A model generated the notes under the pieces. The model was not told where the DNA came from. It did not search any database and saw only the letters and a list, made by a program, of their open reading frames with translations. From NCBI RefSeq assembly GCF_013408445.1, contig NZ_JACBZL010000001.1:1426001-1490000 (forward strand): 64,000 nucleotides of DNA, written 5' to 3'. The translations under genes were made by a program, and so were the position numbers. This stretch comes from Corynebacterium tuberculostearicum (GTDB taxonomy: Bacteria > Actinomycetota > Actinomycetes > Mycobacteriales > Mycobacteriaceae). Below are positions 16,043-25,372 of the stretch, piece by piece; position 1 is the first letter of the stretch, and every line of letters begins with the position of its first letter.

Positions 16043-17191
16043 CTAGGCGTGGCGGTCGAGCCAGTCCACGACGGTATCGAGGGCCTGATCGGCAGCCGGC
16101 TCATTGAAGACCTCATGCTTCTGGCCTTCCCAAGTCACATACTCCACGTCCTTAGAGGAGATGGAGTTGTACCAATCCTGGGAGAAATACGGCGGCACGA
16201 TGCCGTCCTTGGTGCCGTGCATGATGAGCGTCGGTGCGGTGAAGAGGTCCGCATTGACGGCGTCATAATTCGCGATTGCTGCCAGCTGCAGGGCGGTACC
16301 GGCGCTGGCCTTCTGCGCGATGAGCGGGCTCGAAGCATACTCGTCCTTCACCGTCTGGCTGGTGGAAACACCATCCGTAAACGGGTTGGAAAGCTTAACG
16401 TCCTTGCTCCACTCCGGCGATTGTGCGCCGATTTCAGTGCGGTGCGGAATCAGGTTCTGCGCATAGTGCGCATTGAAGCTGGCGAGCTGGGCCAGCGGCA
16501 GGCGTTCAAAGATGGTGGGATCCAGCTTCTTCTGGGTCTCCGAAATATCATCCGGGGTGATATTCTTTCCGGCCACGTTCTTGCCAGAAAGGTTCAGCGG
16601 CGCGCCGCCACCGTTGGTGATGATGCCATCGACCTTGCCCGGCTCACGGATGCCATAGGCCTCCACAGTCAGCGAGCCCATCGAGTGGCCCAGCAGGAAG
16701 GTCTTTACTCCCTGGTTTTCCTCCTTGGCTATGTCCACCACATGGTCAAAGTCATCCAGGATGTACTGGAAGTTATCGATGTGCCCCAGTGGCACGCTGC
16801 CGCCAGCGGACTTGCCGTGCCCGCGGTGGTCTACACGGTAGACGTTGTAGCCCGCATCCAGCAGGCGCTTGGCGACGTAATCATATCGCCCCGAATGTTC
16901 AGAGACACCGTGCGCAAGAACCACCGCACCGCGTGGGTTGGCTACCTTCTGCTTGCGGTAGTAGATCTTGACGCCCTCGCCGTGAGCGCTGTCGAAGTAG
17001 CCTTCCTCATCGGATACCTGCTTTTCCGAGACGGTTGGGCGTCCAAGGACATCTGGTTTCTGATCTGTCGCGGGCGCAGGCGCCGGGGCTTCCTGGGCGA
17101 TTGCCCATGCCGTGAGCGTGCCAGATACCGCAACTGGTGCCGCCAGTACTGCTGCCGCCGTCAGGCAAGCGGTTACGTGCTTCTTCATCAT
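16043..17191 (-). CDS. Secreted alpha/beta hydrolase (monoacylglycerol lipase/lysophospholipase-like)
   Basis: A 382-aa exported hydrolase. The start MMKKHVTACLTAAAVLAAPV gives a clear signal peptide and has GAGGAGA 6 bases upstream; the open frame continues upstream without such features. The catalytic triad is visible: Ser in GHSMGS (near 170), Asp in HGTKDGIVPP (near 335) and His in GQKHEVFNE (near 363). An early VVLAHGVSEHSGRYDYVAKR is the oxyanion-side motif of monoacylglycerol-lipase-like enzymes. The lid region is longer than in the cytosolic enzymes. The likely substrates are glycerides or phospholipids in the envelope or from the host; that is inferred from the family. Confidence 0.92.
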   Translation of the reverse strand: MMKKHVTACLTAAAVLAAPVAVSGTLTAWAIAQEAPAPAPATDQKPDVLGRPTVSEKQVSDEEGYFDSAHGEGVKIYYRKQKVANPRGAVVLAHGVSEHSGRYDYVAKRLLDAGYNVYRVDHRGHGKSAGGSVPLGHIDNFQYILDDFDHVVDIAKEENQGVKTFLLGHSMGSLTVEAYGIREPGKVDGIITNGGGAPLNLSGKNVAGKNITPDDISETQKKLDPTIFERLPLAQLASFNAHYAQNLIPHRTEIGAQSPEWSKDVKLSNPFTDGVSTSQTVKDEYASSPLIAQKASAGTALQLAAIANYDAVNADLFTAPTLIMHGTKDGIVPPYFSQDWYNSISSKDVEYVTWEGQKHEVFNEPAADQALDTVVDWLDRHA

Positions 17192-17410
17192 CACTGTCTC
17201 CTCGTGGTGCTGGAGGTCATATCCTTGCGTTAGATGAGATTGGGATAACAGTGATGCTAAATATCCTGAGACGGAGTTCACAAATAGTTTTCGACAATAT
17301 TACCTACGGTTCCGTAACATAACCGCACGGAAATACCCCTTTAAAATCCCCTAATTTCCACGAAACTATTCCTCCCCAATTACCCCCTTTTGGCACCTCT
17401 AAAACAAAAA

Positions 17411-17441
17411 GCGGGAAACCCGGACTTACCGAGTTTCCCGC
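17411..17441 (-). terminator. ppk2 terminator
   Basis: GCGGGAAAC...GTTTCCCGC with an inner CGG/CCG pair forms a strong stem. On the minus strand it is followed by TTTTTGTTTT. It lies 27 bases beyond the ppk2 stop. Confidence 0.9.
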
Positions 17442-17467
17442 CTACTGTGCGGCTACTTTAGCTCAAC

Positions 17468-18367
17468 CTAGTCACCAATCTGATCGCGACCACGCTTCAC
17501 GATGTTCTCATCAACCTCGCCCACCAGCTCGTGATCCTTGTTCGTGTACTCGAACTTGGACAGCACATAGCGCATGGCGTTAATGCGGGCACGCTTCTTG
17601 TCGTTGGACTTAATGGTGATCCACGGCGACTCTTCCGTATCCGTGTAGCGGAACTGCTCTTCCTTCGCACGAGTGTAGTCATCCCACTTATCCAGCGAAG
17701 CCAAATCCATCGGGGACAGCTTCCACTGACGTACCGGGTCGATCTGGCGGATAGCGAAGCGGGTGCGCTGCTCCTTACGGGTAACAGAGAACCACAACTT
17801 GGTCAGGGAGATACCCGAGCCAAGAATCATATTCTCCAGCATCGGAACCTCACGGAGGAACTCCGCGTGCTGGCTTTCGGTACAAAAGCCCATAACGCGC
17901 TCCACACCGGAGCGGTTGTACCAAGAGCGGTCGAAGAAGACGATCTCGCCACCGGCTGGGAAGTGTTCAATATAGCGCTGGAAGTACCACGAGGTGGACT
18001 CACGCGGCGACGGCTTCTCCAGAGCCACAGTGCGAGCACCACGCGGGTTCAGGTGCTCGTTAAAGCGCTTAATGGTGCCACCCTTGCCGGCCGCATCGCG
18101 ACCCTCAAAGATAATAATGTGGCGCTGGCCGGTTTCCTTGGTCCAGTTCTGCCACTTCAGCAGCTCGATCTGCAGAGCACGCTTCACAGACTCGTACTCA
18201 TCGCGAGTCATACGCTCATCATAGGGGTAATTTTCCCGCCAAGTCTGAACCGGGGAACCATCCGGCATGATCAACGAAGGATCATCTTCATCGGTTCCAT
18301 CGACGACGTAGCCGTCAGTTTTTGCCAGGTCAATCTCGGGAAGGTCGTCGTCTTTAATATCAGCCAT
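17468..18367 (-). CDS. ppk2: Polyphosphate kinase 2
   Basis: A 299-aa cytosolic enzyme that transfers phosphate between polyphosphate and nucleoside diphosphates. The Walker A variant FEGRDAAGKGGTIKRF lies near residue 88, the Walker B and lid region FFDRSWYNRSGVE near 140, with conserved RFAIRQIDPVRQWKLSP further on. The length and single PPK2 domain fit class I. In C. glutamicum a ppk2 gene also lies beside the porA-porH-groEL block, matching the order here. It has its own terminator and an upstream one from porA. Confidence 0.95.
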   Translation of the reverse strand: MADIKDDDLPEIDLAKTDGYVVDGTDEDDPSLIMPDGSPVQTWRENYPYDERMTRDEYESVKRALQIELLKWQNWTKETGQRHIIIFEGRDAAGKGGTIKRFNEHLNPRGARTVALEKPSPRESTSWYFQRYIEHFPAGGEIVFFDRSWYNRSGVERVMGFCTESQHAEFLREVPMLENMILGSGISLTKLWFSVTRKEQRTRFAIRQIDPVRQWKLSPMDLASLDKWDDYTRAKEEQFRYTDTEESPWITIKSNDKKRARINAMRYVLSKFEYTNKDHELVGEVDENIVKRGRDQIGD

Positions 18368-18440
18368 GCATTTAGTGTAACCCGAATGTAGACATCTAGC
18401 GCGCTAAATTTCTGTAGTTACCCCTGCCCCCAAATGAACA

Positions 18441-18481
18441 ACAAAACAAAAAGAAGGCCTACCGAAACGGTAGGCCTTCTT
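18441..18481 (-). terminator. porA terminator
   Basis: AAGAAGGCCTACCG (18451-18464) pairs perfectly with CGGTAGGCCTTCTT (18468-18481). On the minus strand TTTGTTTTGT follows (18441-18450). It is a textbook intrinsic terminator after porA. Confidence 0.93.
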
Positions 18482-18520
18482 GCTTCAGCGAGCGTTAAAG
18501 CTCAGAACTGAAGGATGTTC

Positions 18521-18667
18521 TTATGCGAACATGCCGATCAGCTTGGAAGCACCCTTAGCTACATCAACCAGCGGGGATGCAACCAGGAAGAGCTGGTCGA
18601 AGACGTACTTGATCGGCTCGAAGATGCCCTCGGAGGAAGCAGCGAACTGGGAAATGAAGTCAGACAT
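18521..18667 (-). CDS. porA: PorA-type mycomembrane channel peptide
   Basis: A 48-aa protein, MSDFISQFAASSEGIFEPIK onward, without a signal peptide, amphipathic and mostly helical. The position (between ppk2 and porH, downstream of groEL) and size match C. glutamicum PorA, the 45-aa component that forms the main cation-selective channel with PorH in the mycolate outer membrane. A good ribosome-binding site (GGAGAC) precedes the ATG. Family members diverge strongly, so the assignment rests on synteny and size more than on residues. O-mycoloylation on a Ser is known for these peptides; Ser2, Ser6, Ser11, Ser12, Ser31 and Ser41 are candidates here. Confidence 0.82.
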   Translation of the reverse strand: MSDFISQFAASSEGIFEPIKYVFDQLFLVASPLVDVAKGASKLIGMFA

Positions 18668-18700
18668 TTTGTCTCCTTAAGACTTGTTTAGGAAATGAAA

Positions 18701-18880
18701 TTACTTGGAGGAAAGGAAATCAGCGTAGGAAGAAAGATTCTCGTTGATGCCCTTGATCGGTGCCATCTCGCCGCCTACGAACAGGTGACCGAAGCCCTGC
18801 AGGCCGCCAAGAACCTTTGCCCAGCCTTCCCAGGTGTTAACGAAGTTGTCCAGGTGAGTCTGTACGAGGGAGAGATCCAT
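18701..18880 (-). CDS. porH: PorH-type mycomembrane channel peptide
   Basis: A 59-aa protein starting MDLSLVQTHLDNFVNTWEGW. The MDLSL start equals that of C. glutamicum PorH (57 aa), and there is no signal peptide. PorH pairs with PorA to form the outer-membrane channel. It precedes porA by 33 bases on the same strand and likely shares its transcript, which ends at the strong terminator beyond porA. The Gly-rich middle (VLGGLQGFGHLFVGGE) and Ser-rich end (NLSSYADFLSSK) fit an amphipathic helix with modifiable serines. Upstream lies a long AT-rich promoter region. Confidence 0.88.
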   Translation of the reverse strand: MDLSLVQTHLDNFVNTWEGWAKVLGGLQGFGHLFVGGEMAPIKGINENLSSYADFLSSK

Positions 18881-19565
18881 GTTTGAACTCCTAAAATAGT
18901 TCCGAAGCTATCTTGCCCCGGAGGGGTTTGCAGTTTGCAGACACCCTCAGTGGGCGTCACAAGAAATATTTTGGCACAAGTTCAATCTAAAGCAAGTCAA
19001 TGTTGCATAGGTGTCTTCACATCTAGGCGATTTGATAAGAAAAGAGTTATATCCCATAGGGGGTATTGGAAAATTTTTACCTCACGACACAATCGCCCTG
19101 AACTGCGATTTTTGTTTGCTAAATAGTTGATTGCGTTAAATAAAATTTAACACTGTAACGCTTCGGGGTGTAGCGAACGATAGCTATACCCGTAAACTAG
19201 CCTTCCCAAGCGAAAAAATTTTTCTAATCCAGCCCGTTAAAATTACCCCTATACGGGGTCAGTGGGGCGCATGGTTCGCGTGTTAAGCACCGTGGCGCTG
19301 AATTGTAAGCCTGCCTGAGCAATAAATCGGGCATTGTGAATTGAACATGTGCACCGATTAGAAAACTACATTGACAAGCAGATTCAGCGATTGGCTCGAG
19401 AATTTGCGCCGCGCCCATATCGTATCGGCGAAGCAAAGTGGTGTAGACACGCCGAAGCGCCCCACCTCATGCGCTCTAAAGCACAGAAGCGGGGCGCTCA
19501 AAAGGGGCTAGAAGGCTGCTAAGAGCCTTGTCTGAGCCCGTCTCTAGACCTATCGGGGATTGGAC
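18881..19565. other. AT-rich region between porH and groEL
   Basis: About 685 bases with no convincing gene. The part at 19000-19240 is clearly more AT-rich than its surroundings (for example TTAAATAAAATTTAA near 19136) and probably holds the porH promoter and regulator sites. Near groEL, AGCGCCCC (19455-19462) and GGGGCGCT (19491-19498) form an inverted repeat that may end the groEL message. Confidence 0.55.
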
Positions 19566-21305
<1,740 letters not shown>

Positions 21306-21329
21306 TCAACCACAACGATGTAGATTTAT

Positions 21330-21356
21330 CTGACACTCATACTGTGCGAGTGCTAA
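21330..21356 (-). promoter_or_regulatory. CIRCE operator (HrcA binding site)
   Basis: On the minus strand TTAGCACTC-N9-GAGTGTCAG matches the consensus TTAGCACTC-N9-GAGTGCTAA with mismatches only in the last three or so bases of the right arm. It lies about 118 bases upstream of the groEL start and indicates heat-shock repression by HrcA. Confidence 0.92.
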
Positions 21357-21394
21357 CGACCATTCTGGCACTCTCCTACCGTGACTGCAAGAAA

Positions 21395-21422
21395 AATGGC
21401 GCCCCCGCGAAGGGACGCCATT
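21395..21422 (-). terminator. OPT transporter terminator
   Basis: AATGGCG (21395-21401) pairs with CGCCATT (21416-21422), with a CCC/GGG inner stem. TTTTTC follows on the minus strand. It ends the leftward transporter message just before the groEL promoter. Confidence 0.85.
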
Positions 21423-21443
21423 ATATAAGGAATGGATCAAAAA

Positions 21444-23414
21444 CTAGGAGCTCTTCACCGTGCGCTTGGTCCAGCGGTAGATGAACGTCAGCGCGATAAT
21501 AAAGAGGATCACGCCCACCACGGTGGCGGAGGCACCACCCTCAAAGATTTCCAGCGGGCTGTCGCCGCCAGCGGCGGCAATGATGCCGGCGTTGACCACA
21601 CCAAAGAGGGACTCACCTACGATGAGGCCGGTAGCCAGGAGGGTACCCATACGCTTGGCAAACTCCGGGTGGGATTGCTTCGCGGCCCACTTGTCATAGA
21701 AGGTGCCCAAAATAGCACCGATGGGGATGACGATGGTCAGGGCGGCCGGTAGGTACATGCCCATGCCGGCGGCCAGCGGGGACAGCGAGTACTTATCGGT
21801 GAACTTGCGCAGGAGCTCGTCAACAATAATAAGGACAGCACCAATGGCCATACCGATAAAGATGAGGTTCCAGTCCAACGAGCTATCGAAGATGCCGGAG
21901 GCAACGGAGGACATCAGGGCGGCCTGCGGGGCGGCCAAGGCGTCTTCACCGGCGCCTTCCATGCCTTGGAAGCCGAAGCCATTGAGCATGACCTGCAGAA
22001 TCGGCGGGATGACCAGGGAGCCGAAGACCACGCCGATGATGAGCGCTACTTGCTGCTTCCACGGAGTAGCGCCGACGAGCTGACCTGTCTTGAGGTCCTG
22101 CAGGTTGTCATTGGAGATGGTGGCAATGCCAAAGACGATGGCCGCGGTGAAGAGCGTGTAGGCCACCAAAGACAGAGGATCCGCAGTGGTGCCGCGGGTG
22201 ACGGCCGCGATGAGCAGCGAGGCGGCGAGCACGGCGATGATGCCGATGGAGGAAATGGGCGAGTTAGACGCACCAATCAGGCCAGCCATGTAGCCGCACA
22301 CGGAGGCGATAATCAGACCTACCAGCAGGGTAAAGAGGACGGAGACGGTGATGAGCACGGCCATGTGGTCGTGAATATCGGTACCGCGTACGAAGTCCCA
22401 CAACAGCAACGCGATAGGCACCATGAACGCCACGATGGTGGTGGCGACATAAGGGAAGGGAATATCGCGCTCGGTGACATCCACGGTGGAGCCGGACTTG
22501 CGGGCGCGCGAGGAGGCTAGGGACTGGCGGATGCCCACAGCAATGGGAGCGGCGATCTTCAGCAGGGTCCAAATGGCGGCAATGGCCATGGTGCCCACGC
22601 CGATGAAGCGGATGTCATCGGAGAAGGTGGTATCGACGACGTCGGCAAGCGCGGTGGCGCCCGTAATATCGCCGGTGGTGAAAATGGGCAGCAAAATGAA
22701 GTAGGAAATCACCACGCCTACCAGCATGGCAATGCCTACCGGCAGGCCCACCAGGTGGCCCACGCCGATAAGCGCGGTGGACAGGCTGGTGCCCAGGGTG
22801 GTCGCGCCAGCGCCGAGCTTGAAATAGGCGGTGACTTCGGAGGCGGCGGCCTTCATTGCGGTCAGCAGCGCCATAACGGCCGAGGTAATGCCACCCGCGA
22901 CGATAACACGCAGGCCCTTGGCATTTTCTTCCTGGCTGGTGCCGGAGGCATTTTCATCGCCCACCTTGAGGACCTCGGCCGCGGCCACGCCCTCCGGATA
23001 GGGCAGATCGGAGCCGGTGACCAAAGCGCGGCGCAGCGGGATGGAATACATCACGCCCAGCACGCCGCCGATGATGCACACGCCAGCCGTCTGCACGAAG
23101 CCAAAGCCCTGCCAGTACCCCACCATCACCAAGCCGGGGAGCACAAAGATGATGGCGGACAAGGTACCCGCGGCAGAGGCAATGGTCTGCACGATGTTGT
23201 TTTCTTTAACGTTGTGGCCCTTGAACCGGCGCAGCACCGCCATGGAGATCACGGCGGCCGGGATGGAGGTAGCAAAGGTCAAGCCCACCTTCAGGCCTAA
23301 GTACACATTGGCGGCGGTGAAGATGAGGGTGATCAGGCCACCGATAATGATGCCGCGCAGAGTCAGCTCGGGCAGGGAGGCCTTGGAACCTGCGGCGGAT
23401 GATGCGTTCGCCAT
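21444..23414 (-). CDS. OPT-family oligopeptide transporter
   Basis: A 656-aa integral membrane protein with about 14-16 hydrophobic helices spread along its length, starting after LPELTLRGIIIGGLITLIFT. The N-terminal pattern ANVYLGLKVGLTFATSIPAA is a hallmark of the OPT superfamily (bacterial branch, oligopeptide or metal-chelate uptake driven by protons). The substrate cannot be told from the sequence. It stands alone with its own terminator. The divergent neighbour is an M20 peptidase, so uptake and cleavage of peptides may be linked, which is an inference from position. Confidence 0.92.
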   Translation of the reverse strand: MANASSAAGSKASLPELTLRGIIIGGLITLIFTAANVYLGLKVGLTFATSIPAAVISMAVLRRFKGHNVKENNIVQTIASAAGTLSAIIFVLPGLVMVGYWQGFGFVQTAGVCIIGGVLGVMYSIPLRRALVTGSDLPYPEGVAAAEVLKVGDENASGTSQEENAKGLRVIVAGGITSAVMALLTAMKAAASEVTAYFKLGAGATTLGTSLSTALIGVGHLVGLPVGIAMLVGVVISYFILLPIFTTGDITGATALADVVDTTFSDDIRFIGVGTMAIAAIWTLLKIAAPIAVGIRQSLASSRARKSGSTVDVTERDIPFPYVATTIVAFMVPIALLLWDFVRGTDIHDHMAVLITVSVLFTLLVGLIIASVCGYMAGLIGASNSPISSIGIIAVLAASLLIAAVTRGTTADPLSLVAYTLFTAAIVFGIATISNDNLQDLKTGQLVGATPWKQQVALIIGVVFGSLVIPPILQVMLNGFGFQGMEGAGEDALAAPQAALMSSVASGIFDSSLDWNLIFIGMAIGAVLIIVDELLRKFTDKYSLSPLAAGMGMYLPAALTIVIPIGAILGTFYDKWAAKQSHPEFAKRMGTLLATGLIVGESLFGVVNAGIIAAAGGDSPLEIFEGGASATVVGVILFIIALTFIYRWTKRTVKSS

Positions 23415-23651
23415 GCCAGGTCCTTTCTATTCTCGGCTATGAAAGTTTCTTGTTTCACCCACGCAGCGGGCTACAGCGGGCTGCAGCCTGCTACGTCCGT
23501 TTCTGTCTGCTTGGTGCCGGTTGCTTTCTCGGTTTGGGTCCGAACGGTCAGAATCCGCACAGGGTGGAATGAATAAATTTTAGTTCACCACCCCAGCGTT
23601 TTCCTATTCCGGTTGCTCTATAGCTTGGGGCGGGCGGGTACCGTAGAGAAC

Positions 23652-25019
23652 ATGACTGCACTTAATGAAAGCATTCGCAACGATCGCGAGACCATTTTCC
23701 GCCAGCTCAGCGAGCTCGTGGCCTTTAATTCCGTCCACGACGAGGAAGGTTTGGAGGACCAGACCAAGGGCGCAAGCCAGTGGGTTAAGTCCGCACTGGA
23801 AGAGGCCGGAGTGAGCGTGGAAGCCATCACCACGGCCGATGGTTCCACGGCCATCTTGGGTGAGCGCAAGGGCGATGAGGGCGCCAAGACGGTGCTGCTG
23901 TACTCCCACTATGACGTGGTGCCGGCCGGCAACCGCGAAGCTTGGGAATCCGATCCGTTCACCCTGACCGAGCGTGAGGCCGCCGATGGCACCACCCGCT
24001 GGTACGGCCGCGGCGCCGCCGACTGCAAGGGCAATGTGGCCATGCACTTGGCCGCCCTGCGCGCGGTGGACAATAACGGCGGCACCAAGGTGAACCTGAA
24101 GTACCTCATCGAGGGCTCCGAGGAGCGCGGCGGCGAGGGCCTGTCCCAGCTCATCAAGGACCGCCCGGAGCTTTTTGCTGCCGACGCCATCCTTATCGCC
24201 GATGCGGGCAACGCCGCTGTGGGCCAGCCGACCTTGACCACGTCCCTGCGCGGCGGCGCGCAGATTGGCGTCCAGGTCGATACCTTGGCCTCCGCCGTGC
24301 ACTCCGGCCAGTTTGGCGGCGCGGCCCCGGATGCGGCCAAGGCGCTGATGCGCGCCATCGACTCCCTGTCCGATGAGTACGGCCGCACCGTTATCGACGG
24401 CGTAGATACCACCGCCGAGTGGTCCGGCCAGGAGTACCCGGCAGACGCCTTCCGCGCCGATGCGCAGCTGTTGGAGGGTACCAAGATCATGGGCGAAGAC
24501 GACCCGGCCGGTGCCACCCCGGTGGCCAACATGGTCTGGTCCCGCCCGGCCATTACCGTGACCGGCTTTACCTCCACCCCGGTGGCAGAGGCCGTCAACG
24601 CCGTGCCCGCCACCGCTTCCGCGCAGCTCAACCTGCGCGTTCCAGCCGGCGCCGATGCCGCCGCGATTGCCGACGCCGTCTGTGATCACCTCCGTGCCCA
24701 CACCCCATGGGGCGCCCACGTGAAGGCCGAGGTGCTCGAGGCCAATGCCGGCTTCTCCACCGATCCGGAAAAGCCCGCCGCCGCGCTACTGGGCGAGTGC
24801 CTCACCGAGGCCTACGGCACGGATACCGCCGCACAGGGCATGGGCGGCTCTATCCCGCTGACCACCGAGCTGCAAGAGGCTCACCCGAACGCGGAGATCG
24901 CTCTCTACGGGGTGGAGGAGCCAAAGTGCACCATCCATTCGGCCAATGAGTCCGTCGATCCCACCGAGATCGAAAACATCGCTGCCGCAGAAGCGCTCTT
25001 CTTGCAGCGCTACGCCTAA
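23652..25019 (+). CDS. M20-family dipeptidase/deacylase
   Basis: A 455-aa cytosolic zinc hydrolase. Metal-binding motifs are seen in order: HYDVVPAG (near 92), GRGAADCKGN (near 120) and EGSEERGGEG (near 157), with a distal H in the final CTIHSANESV. A central dimerisation domain interrupts the catalytic domain as usual. The start MTALNESIRNDRE was chosen over an ATG-type codon 13 residues upstream that lacks support. C. glutamicum has close relatives annotated as dipeptidases or succinyl-diaminopimelate desuccinylase-like. It is divergent from the OPT transporter, and a strong terminator follows. Confidence 0.9.
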   Translation: MTALNESIRNDRETIFRQLSELVAFNSVHDEEGLEDQTKGASQWVKSALEEAGVSVEAITTADGSTAILGERKGDEGAKTVLLYSHYDVVPAGNREAWESDPFTLTEREAADGTTRWYGRGAADCKGNVAMHLAALRAVDNNGGTKVNLKYLIEGSEERGGEGLSQLIKDRPELFAADAILIADAGNAAVGQPTLTTSLRGGAQIGVQVDTLASAVHSGQFGGAAPDAAKALMRAIDSLSDEYGRTVIDGVDTTAEWSGQEYPADAFRADAQLLEGTKIMGEDDPAGATPVANMVWSRPAITVTGFTSTPVAEAVNAVPATASAQLNLRVPAGADAAAIADAVCDHLRAHTPWGAHVKAEVLEANAGFSTDPEKPAAALLGECLTEAYGTDTAAQGMGGSIPLTTELQEAHPNAEIALYGVEEPKCTIHSANESVDPTEIENIAAAEALFLQRYA

Positions 25020-25069
25020 GGGCTCACCCCTCCCGGCCGCCGCTTCGGTTTAGCGGCTTGCCGCCAACT

Positions 25070-25108
25070 CCCCGCGTCCCGAACCGATGGGATGCGGGGT
25101 TTATTTCT
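25070..25108 (+). terminator. M20 peptidase terminator; rest of the gap empty
   Basis: CCCCGCGTCCC (25070-25080) and GGGATGCGGGG (25089-25099) form a near-perfect stem followed by TTTATTTCT. Between this and mrpA (25109-25372) I see no gene; the region should contain the Mrp promoter, and AAGGAG lies just before the mrpA start. Confidence 0.88.
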
Positions 25109-25372
25109 GTCCTAAATCGGCCCGAAATAGCGGCATATAATACAGTGCATAAAATTATTCCTTTCAAAGCCGTGGAAAAACTGATAAAGTGGTAAAAGTT
25201 GGCCCCGCGCTCGGCCATGTTGCTTGCACTGTGCCGCCGCGTCGTACTCAGCGGCGCGCGGCTCGTGAATGTTCTCGCTTCTCGTCAGCTGTGTTCTCGT
25301 GTGTGTGCTCGTGGTATTCGCGGCAGCGGGGTATAAGAACGTGACACAACCATAAGGAGCGTAGTAACCAAC

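Noticed and set aside
18935..19126. Short open frame between porH and groEL
   Set aside because: No ribosome-binding site, AT-rich composition unlike neighbouring genes and no recognisable product.
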